A DNA stretch of 64,000 bases. Origin: an uncultured Clostridia bacterium. Its GTDB lineage: Bacteria > Bacillota > Clostridia > Christensenellales > Aristaeellaceae. The stretch spans positions 1-64,000 of the forward strand of contig CAKTXZ010000013.1 of assembly GCA_934632155.1 (NCBI GenBank). The letters run 5' to 3'. Below, piece after piece: positions 48,671 through 58,008 of the stretch; positions within the stretch are counted from its first letter, which is position 1; each line of letters begins with the position of its first letter. The notes under the pieces were generated by a model, which had not been told where the DNA came from, did not search any database, and worked only from the letters and a program-made list of their open reading frames with translations. The position numbers and the translations under genes are program-made.

Positions 48671-49726
48671 TTACAGACGCAGCGAAGGCCGCGCATTGAG
48701 CGCCAAATCGGCCATCTCGCCCCTTTGCAGGCGATAATACGCCGCCGAGCCGATCATGGCGGCATTATCGCCGCACAAATTCAGCGCGGGCATATACAGC
48801 GCAATGCCGCGCTTCCGGCAGGCCGCCGTCATTTCGCGCCGCAGCAGCCGGTTGGCTGATACGCCGCCCGCCAGCGCCATCTTGGTCAGGTGCAGATCGT
48901 CCGCGGCGAGCATCGCGCGATCCACCAGAAAGGAAACCACCGCCGCCCGGAAGGAGGCCGCCAAATCGGCGTCGCGCAGCGCTTCGCCCTTTTGCCGTGC
49001 GTTATGCACGGCGTTGATAAAAGCGGTTTTTAAGCCGGAAAAGGAATAATCATACCGCCCCTCGGTATGCGGGCGCGGAAGGCGAAGCGCCTTGGGGTCG
49101 CCCTCCTCGGCCAGCTTATCCAGCAGCGGCCCGCCGGGATAGGGAATGTTCAGCACGCGCGCCGCCTTGTCAAAGGCTTCGCCCGCCGCGTCGTCCTGCG
49201 TCTGCCCCAAAATGCGGTACACACCGTAATCATCCACAGAGAACAGGTGACTATGCCCGCCGCTGACCACCAGACAGGCAAAGGGCGGCTCCAGCTCCGG
49301 GCTGGTGAGAAAATTCGCGCAGATATGCCCCTCGATATGGTTGACGGGCACAAGCGGCTTATGCGCGGCGAACGCCAGCCCCTTGGCGCAGGAAACGCCG
49401 ATGAGCAGCGCGCCCACCAGCCCGGGGCCATAGGTGCAGGCAATCGCGTCCACGTCGCCCAGCGCCATGCCCGCCCGCCGCAGCGCCTCGTCAACCATCC
49501 TGTCAACCTTCTCCACATGCGCGCGGCTGGCAATCTCGGGAACCACGCCGCCGTAGAGCGCGTGCAGGTCAATCTGGGTATAAACAGCGTTGGAAAGAAT
49601 CCTGCGCCCGTCCTCCACCACCGCCGCCGCCGTTTCGTCGCAGCTGGATTCAATCGCCAAAATACGGATATGCTCCTTTTCGCGCAGCGACGCGAGCGCG
49701 CGCCGGCTTTCCGATTGATAACTCAT
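48671..49726 (-). CDS. tsaD: tRNA N6-adenosine threonylcarbamoyltransferase
   Basis: 351 residues. Transfers threonylcarbamoyl to A37 of ANN-decoding tRNAs together with TsaB and TsaE. IRILAIESSCDETAAAVVED is the ASKHA phosphate motif, GVVPEIASRAHVEKV and NHIEGHICANFL (metal-binding H-x3-H) follow, and VSGGHSHLF, GGVSANRLLRREM and CGDNAAMIG complete the site. ATG at 49726 has AAGGAGCAAAAAGC upstream and overlaps the TIGR01906 stop as ATGA, so the two are coupled. Confidence 0.97.
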   Translation of the reverse strand: MSYQSESRRALASLREKEHIRILAIESSCDETAAAVVEDGRRILSNAVYTQIDLHALYGGVVPEIASRAHVEKVDRMVDEALRRAGMALGDVDAIACTYGPGLVGALLIGVSCAKGLAFAAHKPLVPVNHIEGHICANFLTSPELEPPFACLVVSGGHSHLFSVDDYGVYRILGQTQDDAAGEAFDKAARVLNIPYPGGPLLDKLAEEGDPKALRLPRPHTEGRYDYSFSGLKTAFINAVHNARQKGEALRDADLAASFRAAVVSFLVDRAMLAADDLHLTKMALAGGVSANRLLRREMTAACRKRGIALYMPALNLCGDNAAMIGSAAYYRLQRGEMADLALNARPSLRL

Positions 49727-50433
49727 GCTTTTTGCTCCTTCGCCTCCGGCCTTCGGCCGATTTTCAGCCACGCGACGATCAGGCACAGCATCATGCCCGC
49801 AATGGGCAGCAGGCTCTTGCCCATCGTCTGCGCATACCAGACAAAGAAGGGCTCCGGCATCAGTCCGGCCAGAAGATCGGTTTCTCTGTCCATCAGCCAC
49901 AGGGAATTACGGAAGAGAACCTCATGCAGCCGCCAGAACATGCCCGAAAAATCAACGCATGCCCAGATCGTCAGCCCCGCCGCCGCCAGCAGCAGCAGCG
50001 CCGCCGCCGCCGAAAAGCCGCGCCAAAGCCCCAGCAGCAGTCCGGGAACGCCCCGCTTTTTTTCCAGCCAGTACAGCGCCGCCAGCACGCACAGCGTAAT
50101 CCCGCCGCCCGTCAGGCGAACGGCCTTGAGCAGCGCGACCATGCCGCGCACATCGGCCAGATGCGCCATTTCCTTTTCGTTGAAAATGTCGCCCCCGTTC
50201 GCCCAGACAATTTTGTCCGCCTTGCCGTCCAGATATTGCGCCAGCCCCTTTGCGATTTCCTCATACTGCACGGCGCTCACCTGAAAGGAGCGGGTATCCG
50301 AAAATTGCAAAAAGCCCTGCTTTATCAGGGCCGGATTGGTAACGCCGCTTACCACGACGGCGCACAGCAGCGTCAGCAGGCTGACCAGCCCCGTCAGCAG
50401 CAGGGGCAGCCGCCTTGTCCAAAAAGCTTTCAC
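49723..50433 (-). CDS. TIGR01906 (DUF1461) membrane protein
   Basis: 236 residues. Four membrane helices: about 9-32, 105-122, 135-158 and 205-225, with the conserved extracytoplasmic region between the first two. FNEKEMAHLADVRGMVALLK carries the family's E-x3-H-x-x-D-V pattern. DUF1461 includes Lit, which remodels lipoproteins by N-acyl transfer in some Gram-positive bacteria, but identity with Lit is not shown. GTG start at 50433 behind GGAGGAAGCATAC. Upstream partner of tsaD. Confidence 0.8.
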   Translation of the reverse strand: MKAFWTRRLPLLLTGLVSLLTLLCAVVVSGVTNPALIKQGFLQFSDTRSFQVSAVQYEEIAKGLAQYLDGKADKIVWANGGDIFNEKEMAHLADVRGMVALLKAVRLTGGGITLCVLAALYWLEKKRGVPGLLLGLWRGFSAAAALLLLAAAGLTIWACVDFSGMFWRLHEVLFRNSLWLMDRETDLLAGLMPEPFFVWYAQTMGKSLLPIAGMMLCLIVAWLKIGRRPEAKEQKA

Positions 50434-50566
50434 GTATGCTTCCTCCGCCGAAAAAGGCCGCCGGGCAGCGCCTGCCGCCCGCGCGTCCTTTCATGATTGG
50501 TCTGTTTTCCCCTTCAGCATGCGGCAGGGCGCGGGCAGACAGCGCCTTTTGCATGGAGCGTTCGTA

Positions 50567-51670
50567 TTACTGCATCTTCAGGTATGCCGTGGTGAAGCCC
50601 TCCAAATTGCCGTCCATCACGTCGTCGATATTGCCCGATTCGTAGCCGGTGCGATGATCCTTCACCATCGTATAGGGCTGGAAGACATAGGAGCGAATCT
50701 GGCTGCCCCATTCGATCTTCTTCATTTCGCCCTTGATATCCGCCATCTGCTGCTCCTTCTCGCGCTCGCGCAGCTCCAGCAGCTTGGCCTTGAGCATTTT
50801 AATACACGTGGCGCGGTTCTGCACCTGATCGCGCTCGGTCTGGCAGGAAACGACGATGCCGGTGGGAAAATGCGTCATGCGCACGGCGGAGGAGGTCTTG
50901 TTCACGTTCTGGCCGCCCGCGCCGGAGGAATGGTACGTATCTACGCGCACATCCTTCATGTTGATCTCGATATCGTCGTCGTCCTCCTCCAGCATGGGCG
51001 CCACATCCAGGGAGGCGAAGGACGTATGCCGCCGCGCGTTGGCGTCAAAGGGGGAAATGCGCACAAGCCGGTGCACGCCCTTTTCGCCGCGCAGATAGCC
51101 GTACGCATGGTCGCCCGAAACCTCAAAGGTGACGGACTTGATGCCGGCCTCGTCGCCGTCCAGCAAATCAAGCAGCTTGACGGTGAAGCCCATGCGCTCG
51201 CAATAGCGCGTATACATGCGGTAGAGCATGCTCGTCCAATCCTGCGCCTCGGTGCCGCCCGCGCCCGCATGCAGCGAAAGCACGGCGTCGCTGTCGTCAT
51301 ACTGGCCGCGCATCAGCGTCTCCAGCGCCAGCGCGTCGGTATCCTTGGTCAGCTTGTCAATCTCCGCGCCGGCCTCGACGATCATGCTTTCGTCGTTTTC
51401 CTCCTGCGCCAGCTCCATCATGGTTTCAATATCGTCGCAGGCGGAAACCAGCGCGTTGTAATGCTTGATCTTACCCTCCAGCGTGGCGATACGGCGGTTA
51501 ACGTGGGTGGAGCGTTCCAGATGATCCCAGAAGCCCTCGGCGTTCATTTCCTCGCGCAGCTCCTGCAGCTCGCGCTCCATATTGTCCATATGCAGGCCAT
51601 CGCCCACCTCCGCCAGCTTCTGGCGCAGGTCGCTCAGCCGCGCGGTGTATTGCTGAATTTCTACGATCAT
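50567..51670 (-). CDS. prfB: Peptide chain release factor 2
   Basis: 367 residues. Releases peptides at UGA and UAA. The stop-codon-reading tripeptide is S-P-F in HRLVRISPFDANARRHTSFA, and the catalytic GGQ is in YHSSGAGGQNVNKTSSAVRM. The protein starts MIVEIQQYTARLSDLRQKLA and reads in one frame throughout, so the usual in-frame UGA and programmed +1 frameshift near codon 25 are absent. Ends with TAA. ATG at 51670 follows AAGGAGAGAAAAC. Next gene upstream on this strand is secA, 73 bases away. Confidence 0.96.
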   Translation of the reverse strand: MIVEIQQYTARLSDLRQKLAEVGDGLHMDNMERELQELREEMNAEGFWDHLERSTHVNRRIATLEGKIKHYNALVSACDDIETMMELAQEENDESMIVEAGAEIDKLTKDTDALALETLMRGQYDDSDAVLSLHAGAGGTEAQDWTSMLYRMYTRYCERMGFTVKLLDLLDGDEAGIKSVTFEVSGDHAYGYLRGEKGVHRLVRISPFDANARRHTSFASLDVAPMLEEDDDDIEINMKDVRVDTYHSSGAGGQNVNKTSSAVRMTHFPTGIVVSCQTERDQVQNRATCIKMLKAKLLELREREKEQQMADIKGEMKKIEWGSQIRSYVFQPYTMVKDHRTGYESGNIDDVMDGNLEGFTTAYLKMQ

Positions 51671-51743
51671 GTTTTCTCTCCTTCACTGTTCGGCAGAAAG
51701 CGCTTCTTTCCGGATATAGACGCGTTGACGGGAAGGAAACGCG

Positions 51744-54455
51744 TTAATCGCCGCCCGCGGTACGCCCGCAGCAGTTTTTATATTTCTTGCCGCTGCCGCA
51801 GGGACAGGGGCTGTTGCGCCCCACCTTTTCCCCCGCCTTGACGGGGCTGCGCGGCGCGTCCCGGCGCGCCGTGGGGCCGCCGTGCATTTCCGTCACGGGG
51901 CGCGCGGCGGCACGGCGCTCGGGCGCCTTTTCAATTTTGATCTGGTACAGGCGGCGCACCGTATCCTCGCGGATCAGGCGCACCATCTCCTCGAACATAT
52001 CGTAGGATTCCAGCTTGTATTCGTTCACCGGGTCGCGCTGCGCGTAGGCGCGCAGGCCGATGCCGTCGCGCAGCTGATCCATCGCGTCGATATGATCCAT
52101 CCAGCGCATATCGACCGCGCGCAGCAAAATCGCGCGCTCCAGCTCGCGCATATCGATGCCCATTTCCGCAAAGTGCGCCTCACGCGCCTCATAAAAGCGC
52201 GCCGCCGTTTTTTTCAGGAATTCGGCGACCTCCTCCTTCTTAAAGGAAAGAATCGCGTCGCGGTTGGCCTCGATCGTTCCGGCGGGGACGCACAGCCGCT
52301 CTACATATTCCCGCAGGCCGTTCAGGTCCCATTCCTTACTGGTTTCGCCCGTAAGGTGGCGGCTGCAGGCCTCGTCGATCAGGCTGGCCGCCATGCCGGC
52401 GATTACCTCGCGCATGCTTTCGCCGCGCAGCACCTGCAGACGCTGGCCATAGATAATGCCGCGCTGCTGGTTCATCACGTCGTCATACTGCAAAACATGC
52501 TTGCGCACCTCGTAGTTGCGGCTTTCGACGCGCTTTTGCGCGTTCTCGATCTGCTTGGTGAGCATGCCCGCCTCCAGCGGCGTATCCTCGTCCATGCCCA
52601 GCCGCGCAATCAGCGGCTGAATGCGTTCGCCGCCGAAGAGGCGCATCAGGTCGTCCTCCAGCGCGATAAAGAACTGCGAGGAGCCCGGATCGCCCTGACG
52701 GCCGGCGCGGCCGCGCAGCTGGTTGTCGATTCGGCGGGATTCATGGCGCTCCGTGCCGATGATGTGCAGGCCGCCCACCGCCACAACCTTGTCGTGCTCC
52801 ACGTCCGTGGTCTTTTTGAATTCGGCCTTGAGCTCGCGGTAATGCCGCCGCGCCTCGAGCACCTCCTCGGGCACGTTCTCGTTAAAGCCGGTGGCCGCCT
52901 CGATGATCTCCTCGGGAATTTCCTCTTGTCGCATGGCGCGCCGCGCAAGAAAATCCGGGTTGCCGCCCAGCAGAATATCCGTGCCGCGGCCGGCCATGTT
53001 GGTGGCGATGGTGACCGCCCCGAAATGGCCCGCCTGCGCCACGATGGACGCCTCGCGCGCATGATGCTTGGCGTTGAGCACCTCGTGCTGCACGCCGCGC
53101 AGATCGAGCATATGGCTGATCAGCTCGCTCACCTCAACGGACACCGTGCCCACCAAAATGGGCTGCCCCGTCGCGTGGCGCTTGATAATTTCCTCCACCA
53201 CGGCGTTGTATTTGCCCTTCTTGGTGCGGTAAATCACGTCGTTGAGATCCTGACGGATCATGGGCTTGTTGGTGGGCACCTGCACGACGTCCAAATTGTA
53301 AATGCCCTGAAACTCGCCCTCCTCCGTCTTGGCGGTGCCCGTCATGCCCGAGAGCTTTTTGTACATGCGGAAGTAATTCTGGAAGGTGATGGTCGCCAGC
53401 GTTTTGCTTTCGCGCGCCACCTTCACGTGCTCCTTCGCCTCGATGGCCTGATGCAGGCCGTCCGAATAGCGGCGGCCGACCATCAAACGGCCGGTGAATT
53501 CATCCACAATCACGACCTCGCCGTTCTGCACCACGTAATCCACGTCGCGCTTCATCAGGGCGTTGGCCTTGAGCGCCTGCAGCAGGTAATGGTTCAGGTC
53601 GTTATTTTCCGGGTCGGAAAGATTTTCCACGCCGAAGGCGCTCTCCGCCTTACGGGCGCCCTCCTCGGTGAAGATGACCGTCTTGTCCTTTTCGTCGACG
53701 GTGAAGTCCTCCTCCGCCTTCAGACGCACGACAAAGCGATCCGCCTTTTCATACATATCGGTGGATTTTTCGCCCTGACCGGAAATAATCAGCGGCGTGC
53801 GCGCCTCGTCGATGAGGATGGAGTCCACCTCGTCCACAATGGCAAAGGCATGGCCGCGCTGCACCATATCCTTTTCATACAGCACCATATTATCGCGCAG
53901 GTAGTCGAAGCCCATTTCGTTATTCGTACCGTAGGTCACGTCCGCGGCGTAGGCGTCGCGCCGCTGCGCGCCGTCCAGATCGTGCACAATCACGCCCACG
54001 CGCATGCCCAGAAAGCTGAACAGCTTGCTCATCTGTTCGCCCTGGAAGGAGGCCAGATAATCGTTCACCGTAACGATATGCACGCCCTCGCCCGTCAGCG
54101 CGTTCAGATATGCCGGCAGCGTGGCGGTCAGCGTCTTACCCTCGCCCGTTTTCATTTCGGCGATGCGCCCCTGATGCAGCACCACGCCGCCGATCATCTG
54201 CACCCGGAACGGACGCATGCCCAGCGTGCGCCTGCTGGCCTCGCGCACCACGGCGAAGGCCTCGGGCAGGAGCTGATCCAGCGTTTCGCCCTTCTGATAG
54301 CGCGCCTTGAACTCGGCGGTTTTGGCACAGAGCTGCTCGTCGGTCAGCTTCTCGGTTTCAGGCTCCAGCGCGTCGATCTGGTCGGCAATTTTCAAAAGCG
54401 GCTTGAGCTGCGCGTCGTTGCCCAAGCCCAGCATTTTCTTCAAAAAATCAAGCAT
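51744..54455 (-). CDS. secA: Preprotein translocase ATPase SecA
   Basis: 903 residues. Drives protein export through SecYEG. N-terminus MLDFLKKMLGLGNDAQLKPL; Walker A IAEMKTGEGKTLTATLPAYL; DEAD-type Walker B in FAIVDEVDSILIDEARTPLI; motif VI in GRAGRQGDPGSSQFFIALED. The preprotein-binding and helical scaffold domains are normal. C-terminal zinc finger CPCGSGKKYKNCC after an Ala/Arg/Pro linker contacts SecB-like partners or lipid. ATG at 54455 is preceded by GAGGAGAAAAGGC; promoter at 54546-54517. Confidence 0.98.
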   Translation of the reverse strand: MLDFLKKMLGLGNDAQLKPLLKIADQIDALEPETEKLTDEQLCAKTAEFKARYQKGETLDQLLPEAFAVVREASRRTLGMRPFRVQMIGGVVLHQGRIAEMKTGEGKTLTATLPAYLNALTGEGVHIVTVNDYLASFQGEQMSKLFSFLGMRVGVIVHDLDGAQRRDAYAADVTYGTNNEMGFDYLRDNMVLYEKDMVQRGHAFAIVDEVDSILIDEARTPLIISGQGEKSTDMYEKADRFVVRLKAEEDFTVDEKDKTVIFTEEGARKAESAFGVENLSDPENNDLNHYLLQALKANALMKRDVDYVVQNGEVVIVDEFTGRLMVGRRYSDGLHQAIEAKEHVKVARESKTLATITFQNYFRMYKKLSGMTGTAKTEEGEFQGIYNLDVVQVPTNKPMIRQDLNDVIYRTKKGKYNAVVEEIIKRHATGQPILVGTVSVEVSELISHMLDLRGVQHEVLNAKHHAREASIVAQAGHFGAVTIATNMAGRGTDILLGGNPDFLARRAMRQEEIPEEIIEAATGFNENVPEEVLEARRHYRELKAEFKKTTDVEHDKVVAVGGLHIIGTERHESRRIDNQLRGRAGRQGDPGSSQFFIALEDDLMRLFGGERIQPLIARLGMDEDTPLEAGMLTKQIENAQKRVESRNYEVRKHVLQYDDVMNQQRGIIYGQRLQVLRGESMREVIAGMAASLIDEACSRHLTGETSKEWDLNGLREYVERLCVPAGTIEANRDAILSFKKEEVAEFLKKTAARFYEAREAHFAEMGIDMRELERAILLRAVDMRWMDHIDAMDQLRDGIGLRAYAQRDPVNEYKLESYDMFEEMVRLIREDTVRRLYQIKIEKAPERRAAARPVTEMHGGPTARRDAPRSPVKAGEKVGRNSPCPCGSGKKYKNCCGRTAGGD

Positions 54456-54516
54456 GCCTTTTCTCCTCACATTGCATTGCGTTTCTGCGCACGAATGGCA
54501 CAGAAACCCAATTTTT

Positions 54517-54546
54517 ATTATATCACGCAAAAGCCGCCGATAGCAA
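54517..54546 (-). promoter_or_regulatory. secA promoter
   Basis: TTGCTA (54546-54541), 18-nt spacer, TATAAT (54522-54517). Confidence 0.7.
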
Positions 54547-54639
54547 GATTTTTTTGCAGAAAGCGAAAACGCTGCGGAAGGAGCGCAAAAAGGCGCCGCC
54601 GGCGCTTTCGGGCGGAAAGCGCCGCGCACGGCGCGCGTC

Positions 54640-56229
54640 TTACTTTTTCTTAAGCTTCTTTTTCAGGGCGTAGGCCAGCATCAGCACCCATGCCGCGCCC
54701 AGCGCCGCCAGCAGCGCGACGGACGTGGAGGGCATTTCGCCCAGCGCCGCCTTGCCCATTGCGCCGCCGCCCTGCGGGTTTTTCTGATCCAGCCGGTAAA
54801 GCGAGGTCACGTCGGCGAAGAGCTTTTCCATGTACGCTTCGTCCACCGTCTGCTTGCGGCGGACGGATTTGGCCACGTTCTCAATCAGCTGCCCCGCCGC
54901 GTCGCGCAGGGAGGCCGAGCCGTTGAAAACGGGCGTGGTAAAGGTGTCGGCGGTATGATCCAGCAGCAATTGCGAGGCTTGGATCTTCACGGCGTAATGC
55001 GCGTCGTTATCCTCGCCGCCGCGGGAAAGGTAGTCCTGATAATCCGCGTCGGCCTGCGCCTTTTGCGTGACGGGCACATAACCCTCGGTTTCGGCGTAGG
55101 CGATCTGCACGTCGTTGGTGAGCAGGTACTGCGTGAACAGCCACGCGGCCAGCACCTCCTGCGAATCCTGCTTGTTAAAAACGCACACGGAGGGCCCTTG
55201 CGAGATCATCTGCGGATGCGCGGGATCCGCCTGCGGCACGGGCCGCACGGCAATTTCGAAATCAACCAGCTGGTCGGGGCTGATGTCCAGCAGCGGCGCG
55301 TCGGGGCCCATCCATGTCGCGCCCGCTGTGGAATCCACGGCGAAAACGCATTGGCCGGCGTTGAGGAAATTGGCCGGATAGCTGGAGATTTTGAAGGTGG
55401 AAAACGCGCCGGTCTTCACATGCGAGGCGATTTCGTAAAGCAGCGCCTTCACATCATCGTTGAACAGCAGCACGTCGCCCGCTGCGGTGGAATAGCCGGC
55501 GCCGCGCTGGCGCAGCAATTGAATCATCATATTGTCGGTGGATTTATAAATGAAGGGAATCATGACCTTCTGGCCGTTGACGGCATACACGCCGTTTTCA
55601 TCCTTCTGCGCGGCGTCCTCGGAAACCTGCCAGACAAAATCCCACGTCAGCGTTTCAGGCAGCGTAAAGCCCAGCTTTTCCACATAGGTTTTGTTGATGT
55701 AGCACGCCTCGGTGGAGCGCATGAAGGGCAGGGCGTACTGCCGCCCGCCGATTTGCCCCTCGGCCAGAAACTGCGGCGCGATTTCCTCCTGCCGCGGCGC
55801 GTCAAAGCGCACTTCGCTTCCTCCCAGCCCATAGCGCGCGTCCGCCATCAGCGCGTCCAGCGGCACGACCACGTTGTTGCCTGTCAGATAGGTGGCGATA
55901 TGATCGGGATAGGTGATGCACACGTTGGGCGTGGTGCCGGTGGCGATATTGGTAATCACGTCGTTATAGATGCGGCTGTAATCGGTATACAGGCGCAGCT
56001 TTACGCTGATATTGGGGTAAAGGGCGTGAAAATCGCGGATGGCCTTTTCATAAATCGCGGTCTGGTTTTTGTTGGTGTCGTTTTTCGCCCAGAAGGTAAT
56101 CTCAAAATCGCGGCTCTCATCCAGCGCGCCCGGCAGCGCGAACGCCGCGGAACGATTGGAGCCGTGGCAGCCCGCCAGCCCCAGACACAGCGCGCACAGC
56201 AGCGCGATTGCCAGCGCCTTTTTCATCAT
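54640..56229 (-). CDS. Sugar-binding lipoprotein with additional C-terminal membrane helix
   Basis: 529 residues, larger than the usual 420-450. Lipobox signal AIALLCALCLGLAGCHG. Family 1 binding domain: FEITFWAKNDTNKNQTAIYE, ISVKLRLYTDYSRIYNDVIT, NIATGTTPNVCITYPDHIAT, QEVLAAWLFTQYLLTNDVQI. After it a short gly-rich linker (NPQGGGAMG) precedes a last hydrophobic helix (VALLAALGAAWVLMLAYALK) and a K-rich end, an unusual second anchor. Fourth and last gene of the operon; ATG overlaps the permease stop as ATGA. GGGGAGG lies 10 bases upstream. Confidence 0.9.
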   Translation of the reverse strand: MMKKALAIALLCALCLGLAGCHGSNRSAAFALPGALDESRDFEITFWAKNDTNKNQTAIYEKAIRDFHALYPNISVKLRLYTDYSRIYNDVITNIATGTTPNVCITYPDHIATYLTGNNVVVPLDALMADARYGLGGSEVRFDAPRQEEIAPQFLAEGQIGGRQYALPFMRSTEACYINKTYVEKLGFTLPETLTWDFVWQVSEDAAQKDENGVYAVNGQKVMIPFIYKSTDNMMIQLLRQRGAGYSTAAGDVLLFNDDVKALLYEIASHVKTGAFSTFKISSYPANFLNAGQCVFAVDSTAGATWMGPDAPLLDISPDQLVDFEIAVRPVPQADPAHPQMISQGPSVCVFNKQDSQEVLAAWLFTQYLLTNDVQIAYAETEGYVPVTQKAQADADYQDYLSRGGEDNDAHYAVKIQASQLLLDHTADTFTTPVFNGSASLRDAAGQLIENVAKSVRRKQTVDEAYMEKLFADVTSLYRLDQKNPQGGGAMGKAALGEMPSTSVALLAALGAAWVLMLAYALKKKLKKK

Positions 56230-57104
56230 CCCTTGGTGCCTCCCCGGGACACGCCCGCCATGATCTTTTTCCGGAAAATGAGAAACAGCACGATCAGCGG
56301 GGCGGAAATGACCACCACTGCCGCCATCATGGCGGGAATATTCTCGCGTCCAAAGCCGTTTTCACGAATCTCCTGAATGCCGTTGGAAACAAGGAAATAC
56401 GCCTCGTTATCGGTAATCAGGCGCGGCCAGACGTAGGAATTCCAGCATTCGATCACCTTGAGAATGATGATGGTGACGATTGTGGGCTTGCTGATGGGCA
56501 TCATCACGCGGGTGAGGTATTTGAAATCCGACGTGCCGTCCACCTGCGCGGCGCGGTACAATTCATCCGGAATCTGCTCAAAATTTTCCTTGAGCAGGTA
56601 AATATAGAACACCGACGTGACCGAGGGCAAAATCAAGCCCGTAAAGGTGTTGCGAAGCCCCCAATTGGTGATGGTGACGAAATTGGTAATAACCACCAGC
56701 TCGCTGGGAATCATCATCAGCGAAAGGAAGAAGGTAAAGGCAAGCCTTTTCCCCCTGAATTCCAGCCGCGCAAAGGCAAAGGCGGCAGGAATAATCACGA
56801 GCATCATCAGCCCCGTGGTGGCGACGGTGAAGATCACGGTATTGGCGAAGTAGCGCGCCAGCGGCACGGCGGTAAACGCATCCGCATAGTTCTGCAGCGT
56901 GGGCGAAAGCGTAAAAAACTGCGGAATATATTCGGCGTTGTAAGCGCCGTAGCTCTTGAGCGAGGAAAGCAGCATCCAGTAAAAGGGAAAAAGCACCATC
57001 AAGCCCCACAGCGTCAGCAGCAGGTAATCCGCCGCCTGAAAGGCGCGGCGGCGCGCGGCGGCACGGCGCTCGATGCGGTCAAAATCCATTTTTCGTTCGG
57101 TCAT
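56226..57104 (-). CDS. CUT1 sugar ABC transporter permease, MalG type
   Basis: 292 residues. Six helices starting LLLTLWGLMVLFPFYWMLLS. The EAA loop reads ELYRAAQVDGTSDFKYLTRV, weaker than consensus, then MMPISKPTIVTIIILKVIEC. Ends FLIFRKKIMAGVSRGGTKG, the MalG-type tail. Third gene of the importer operon. ATG at 57104 is preferred over 57146 because of GGGGTGAAGCGT upstream and homologue length. Confidence 0.92.
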   Translation of the reverse strand: MTERKMDFDRIERRAAARRRAFQAADYLLLTLWGLMVLFPFYWMLLSSLKSYGAYNAEYIPQFFTLSPTLQNYADAFTAVPLARYFANTVIFTVATTGLMMLVIIPAAFAFARLEFRGKRLAFTFFLSLMMIPSELVVITNFVTITNWGLRNTFTGLILPSVTSVFYIYLLKENFEQIPDELYRAAQVDGTSDFKYLTRVMMPISKPTIVTIIILKVIECWNSYVWPRLITDNEAYFLVSNGIQEIRENGFGRENIPAMMAAVVVISAPLIVLFLIFRKKIMAGVSRGGTKG

Positions 57105-57117
57105 ACGCTTCACCCCG

Positions 57118-58008
57118 TCAGGTATGCGCGCGCTTGCCGCTGACAAGCAGGTTGGCGCACGTAATGGTCAGCACGATGGCAAAGAGAATCAGCGCCGCCG
57201 CCGACGCAAAGGAAGGATAGCCGCCGCTGTTGCCGTAGAGCATATCGTATACATACCCCACGATCGTGTTCATGCCCGCGGCGTTCAGGTTGGTGCCAAA
57301 GAGCGCGATGGCGTCGCTGTAGGCCTTGAACGCGCCGATAAAGCCCGTGATGACCAGATAGAAAATCATGGGCGAAATCATGGGCAGCGTGATCTTGCGA
57401 AACACGCGGAAGCGCGGCGTGGCGTCCAGCAGCGCGGCGTTGTAGTATTCGCGGTTGACCGAGGCCAGCGCGCTGGTGAGAATGAGCACCTTGAAGGGCA
57501 TGACCACCCAGATCGTGTAAAAGCAAAGCACGAACATCTTCGCCCAGTACGGCCCGTCGATAAAATCCACCGGCCCTGCGCCGAACCAGCGCAGCATCAG
57601 GTTGACCAACCCGTCGGTATACGCCGTTTTCTGAAACAAAATCATAAACACCAGCCCGACGGCGAGCGTGTTGGTGACATAGGGCAGGAAATACACGGTC
57701 TGGTACAGGTTGCGCAACGGCTTGATCGCGTTGAGCCCGAGCGAAAGCAGCAGCGCGATGCCGGTGGAGAGCGGCACGGTGATGATAACCAGCAGGAAGG
57801 TGTTCTTCACCGCCTGCAGGAAGTACGGGTCGCGCAGCACATAAGCATAATTATACAGCCCCACGCCGAAATAGCTTTGCGAGGCGGAATTATAGCCCTC
57901 CTCCAGCGAATAAATCAGCACGTCGATCAGGGGATACACCATGAACAGCCCCAGAAACAGCATGGCGGGCAGCAGATACAGCCATGCTTTCCAATTATTT
58001 TTCTTCAT
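57118..58008 (-). CDS. CUT1 sugar ABC transporter permease, MalF type
   Basis: 296 residues with six helices, starting WKAWLYLLPAMLFLGLFMVY. The EAA-like loop is REYYNAALLDATPRFRVFRK, then ITLPMISPMIFYLVITGFIG. Its start lies inside the end of the ATPase gene by 14 bases, so translation is coupled. The ribosome site is GGAGGCAGGGGG, rather far but present. No ligand can be given; the EAA sequences differ from those of the first transporter at 15-17 kb, so it is not a recent duplicate. Confidence 0.92.
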   Translation of the reverse strand: MKKNNWKAWLYLLPAMLFLGLFMVYPLIDVLIYSLEEGYNSASQSYFGVGLYNYAYVLRDPYFLQAVKNTFLLVIITVPLSTGIALLLSLGLNAIKPLRNLYQTVYFLPYVTNTLAVGLVFMILFQKTAYTDGLVNLMLRWFGAGPVDFIDGPYWAKMFVLCFYTIWVVMPFKVLILTSALASVNREYYNAALLDATPRFRVFRKITLPMISPMIFYLVITGFIGAFKAYSDAIALFGTNLNAAGMNTIVGYVYDMLYGNSGGYPSFASAAALILFAIVLTITCANLLVSGKRAHT

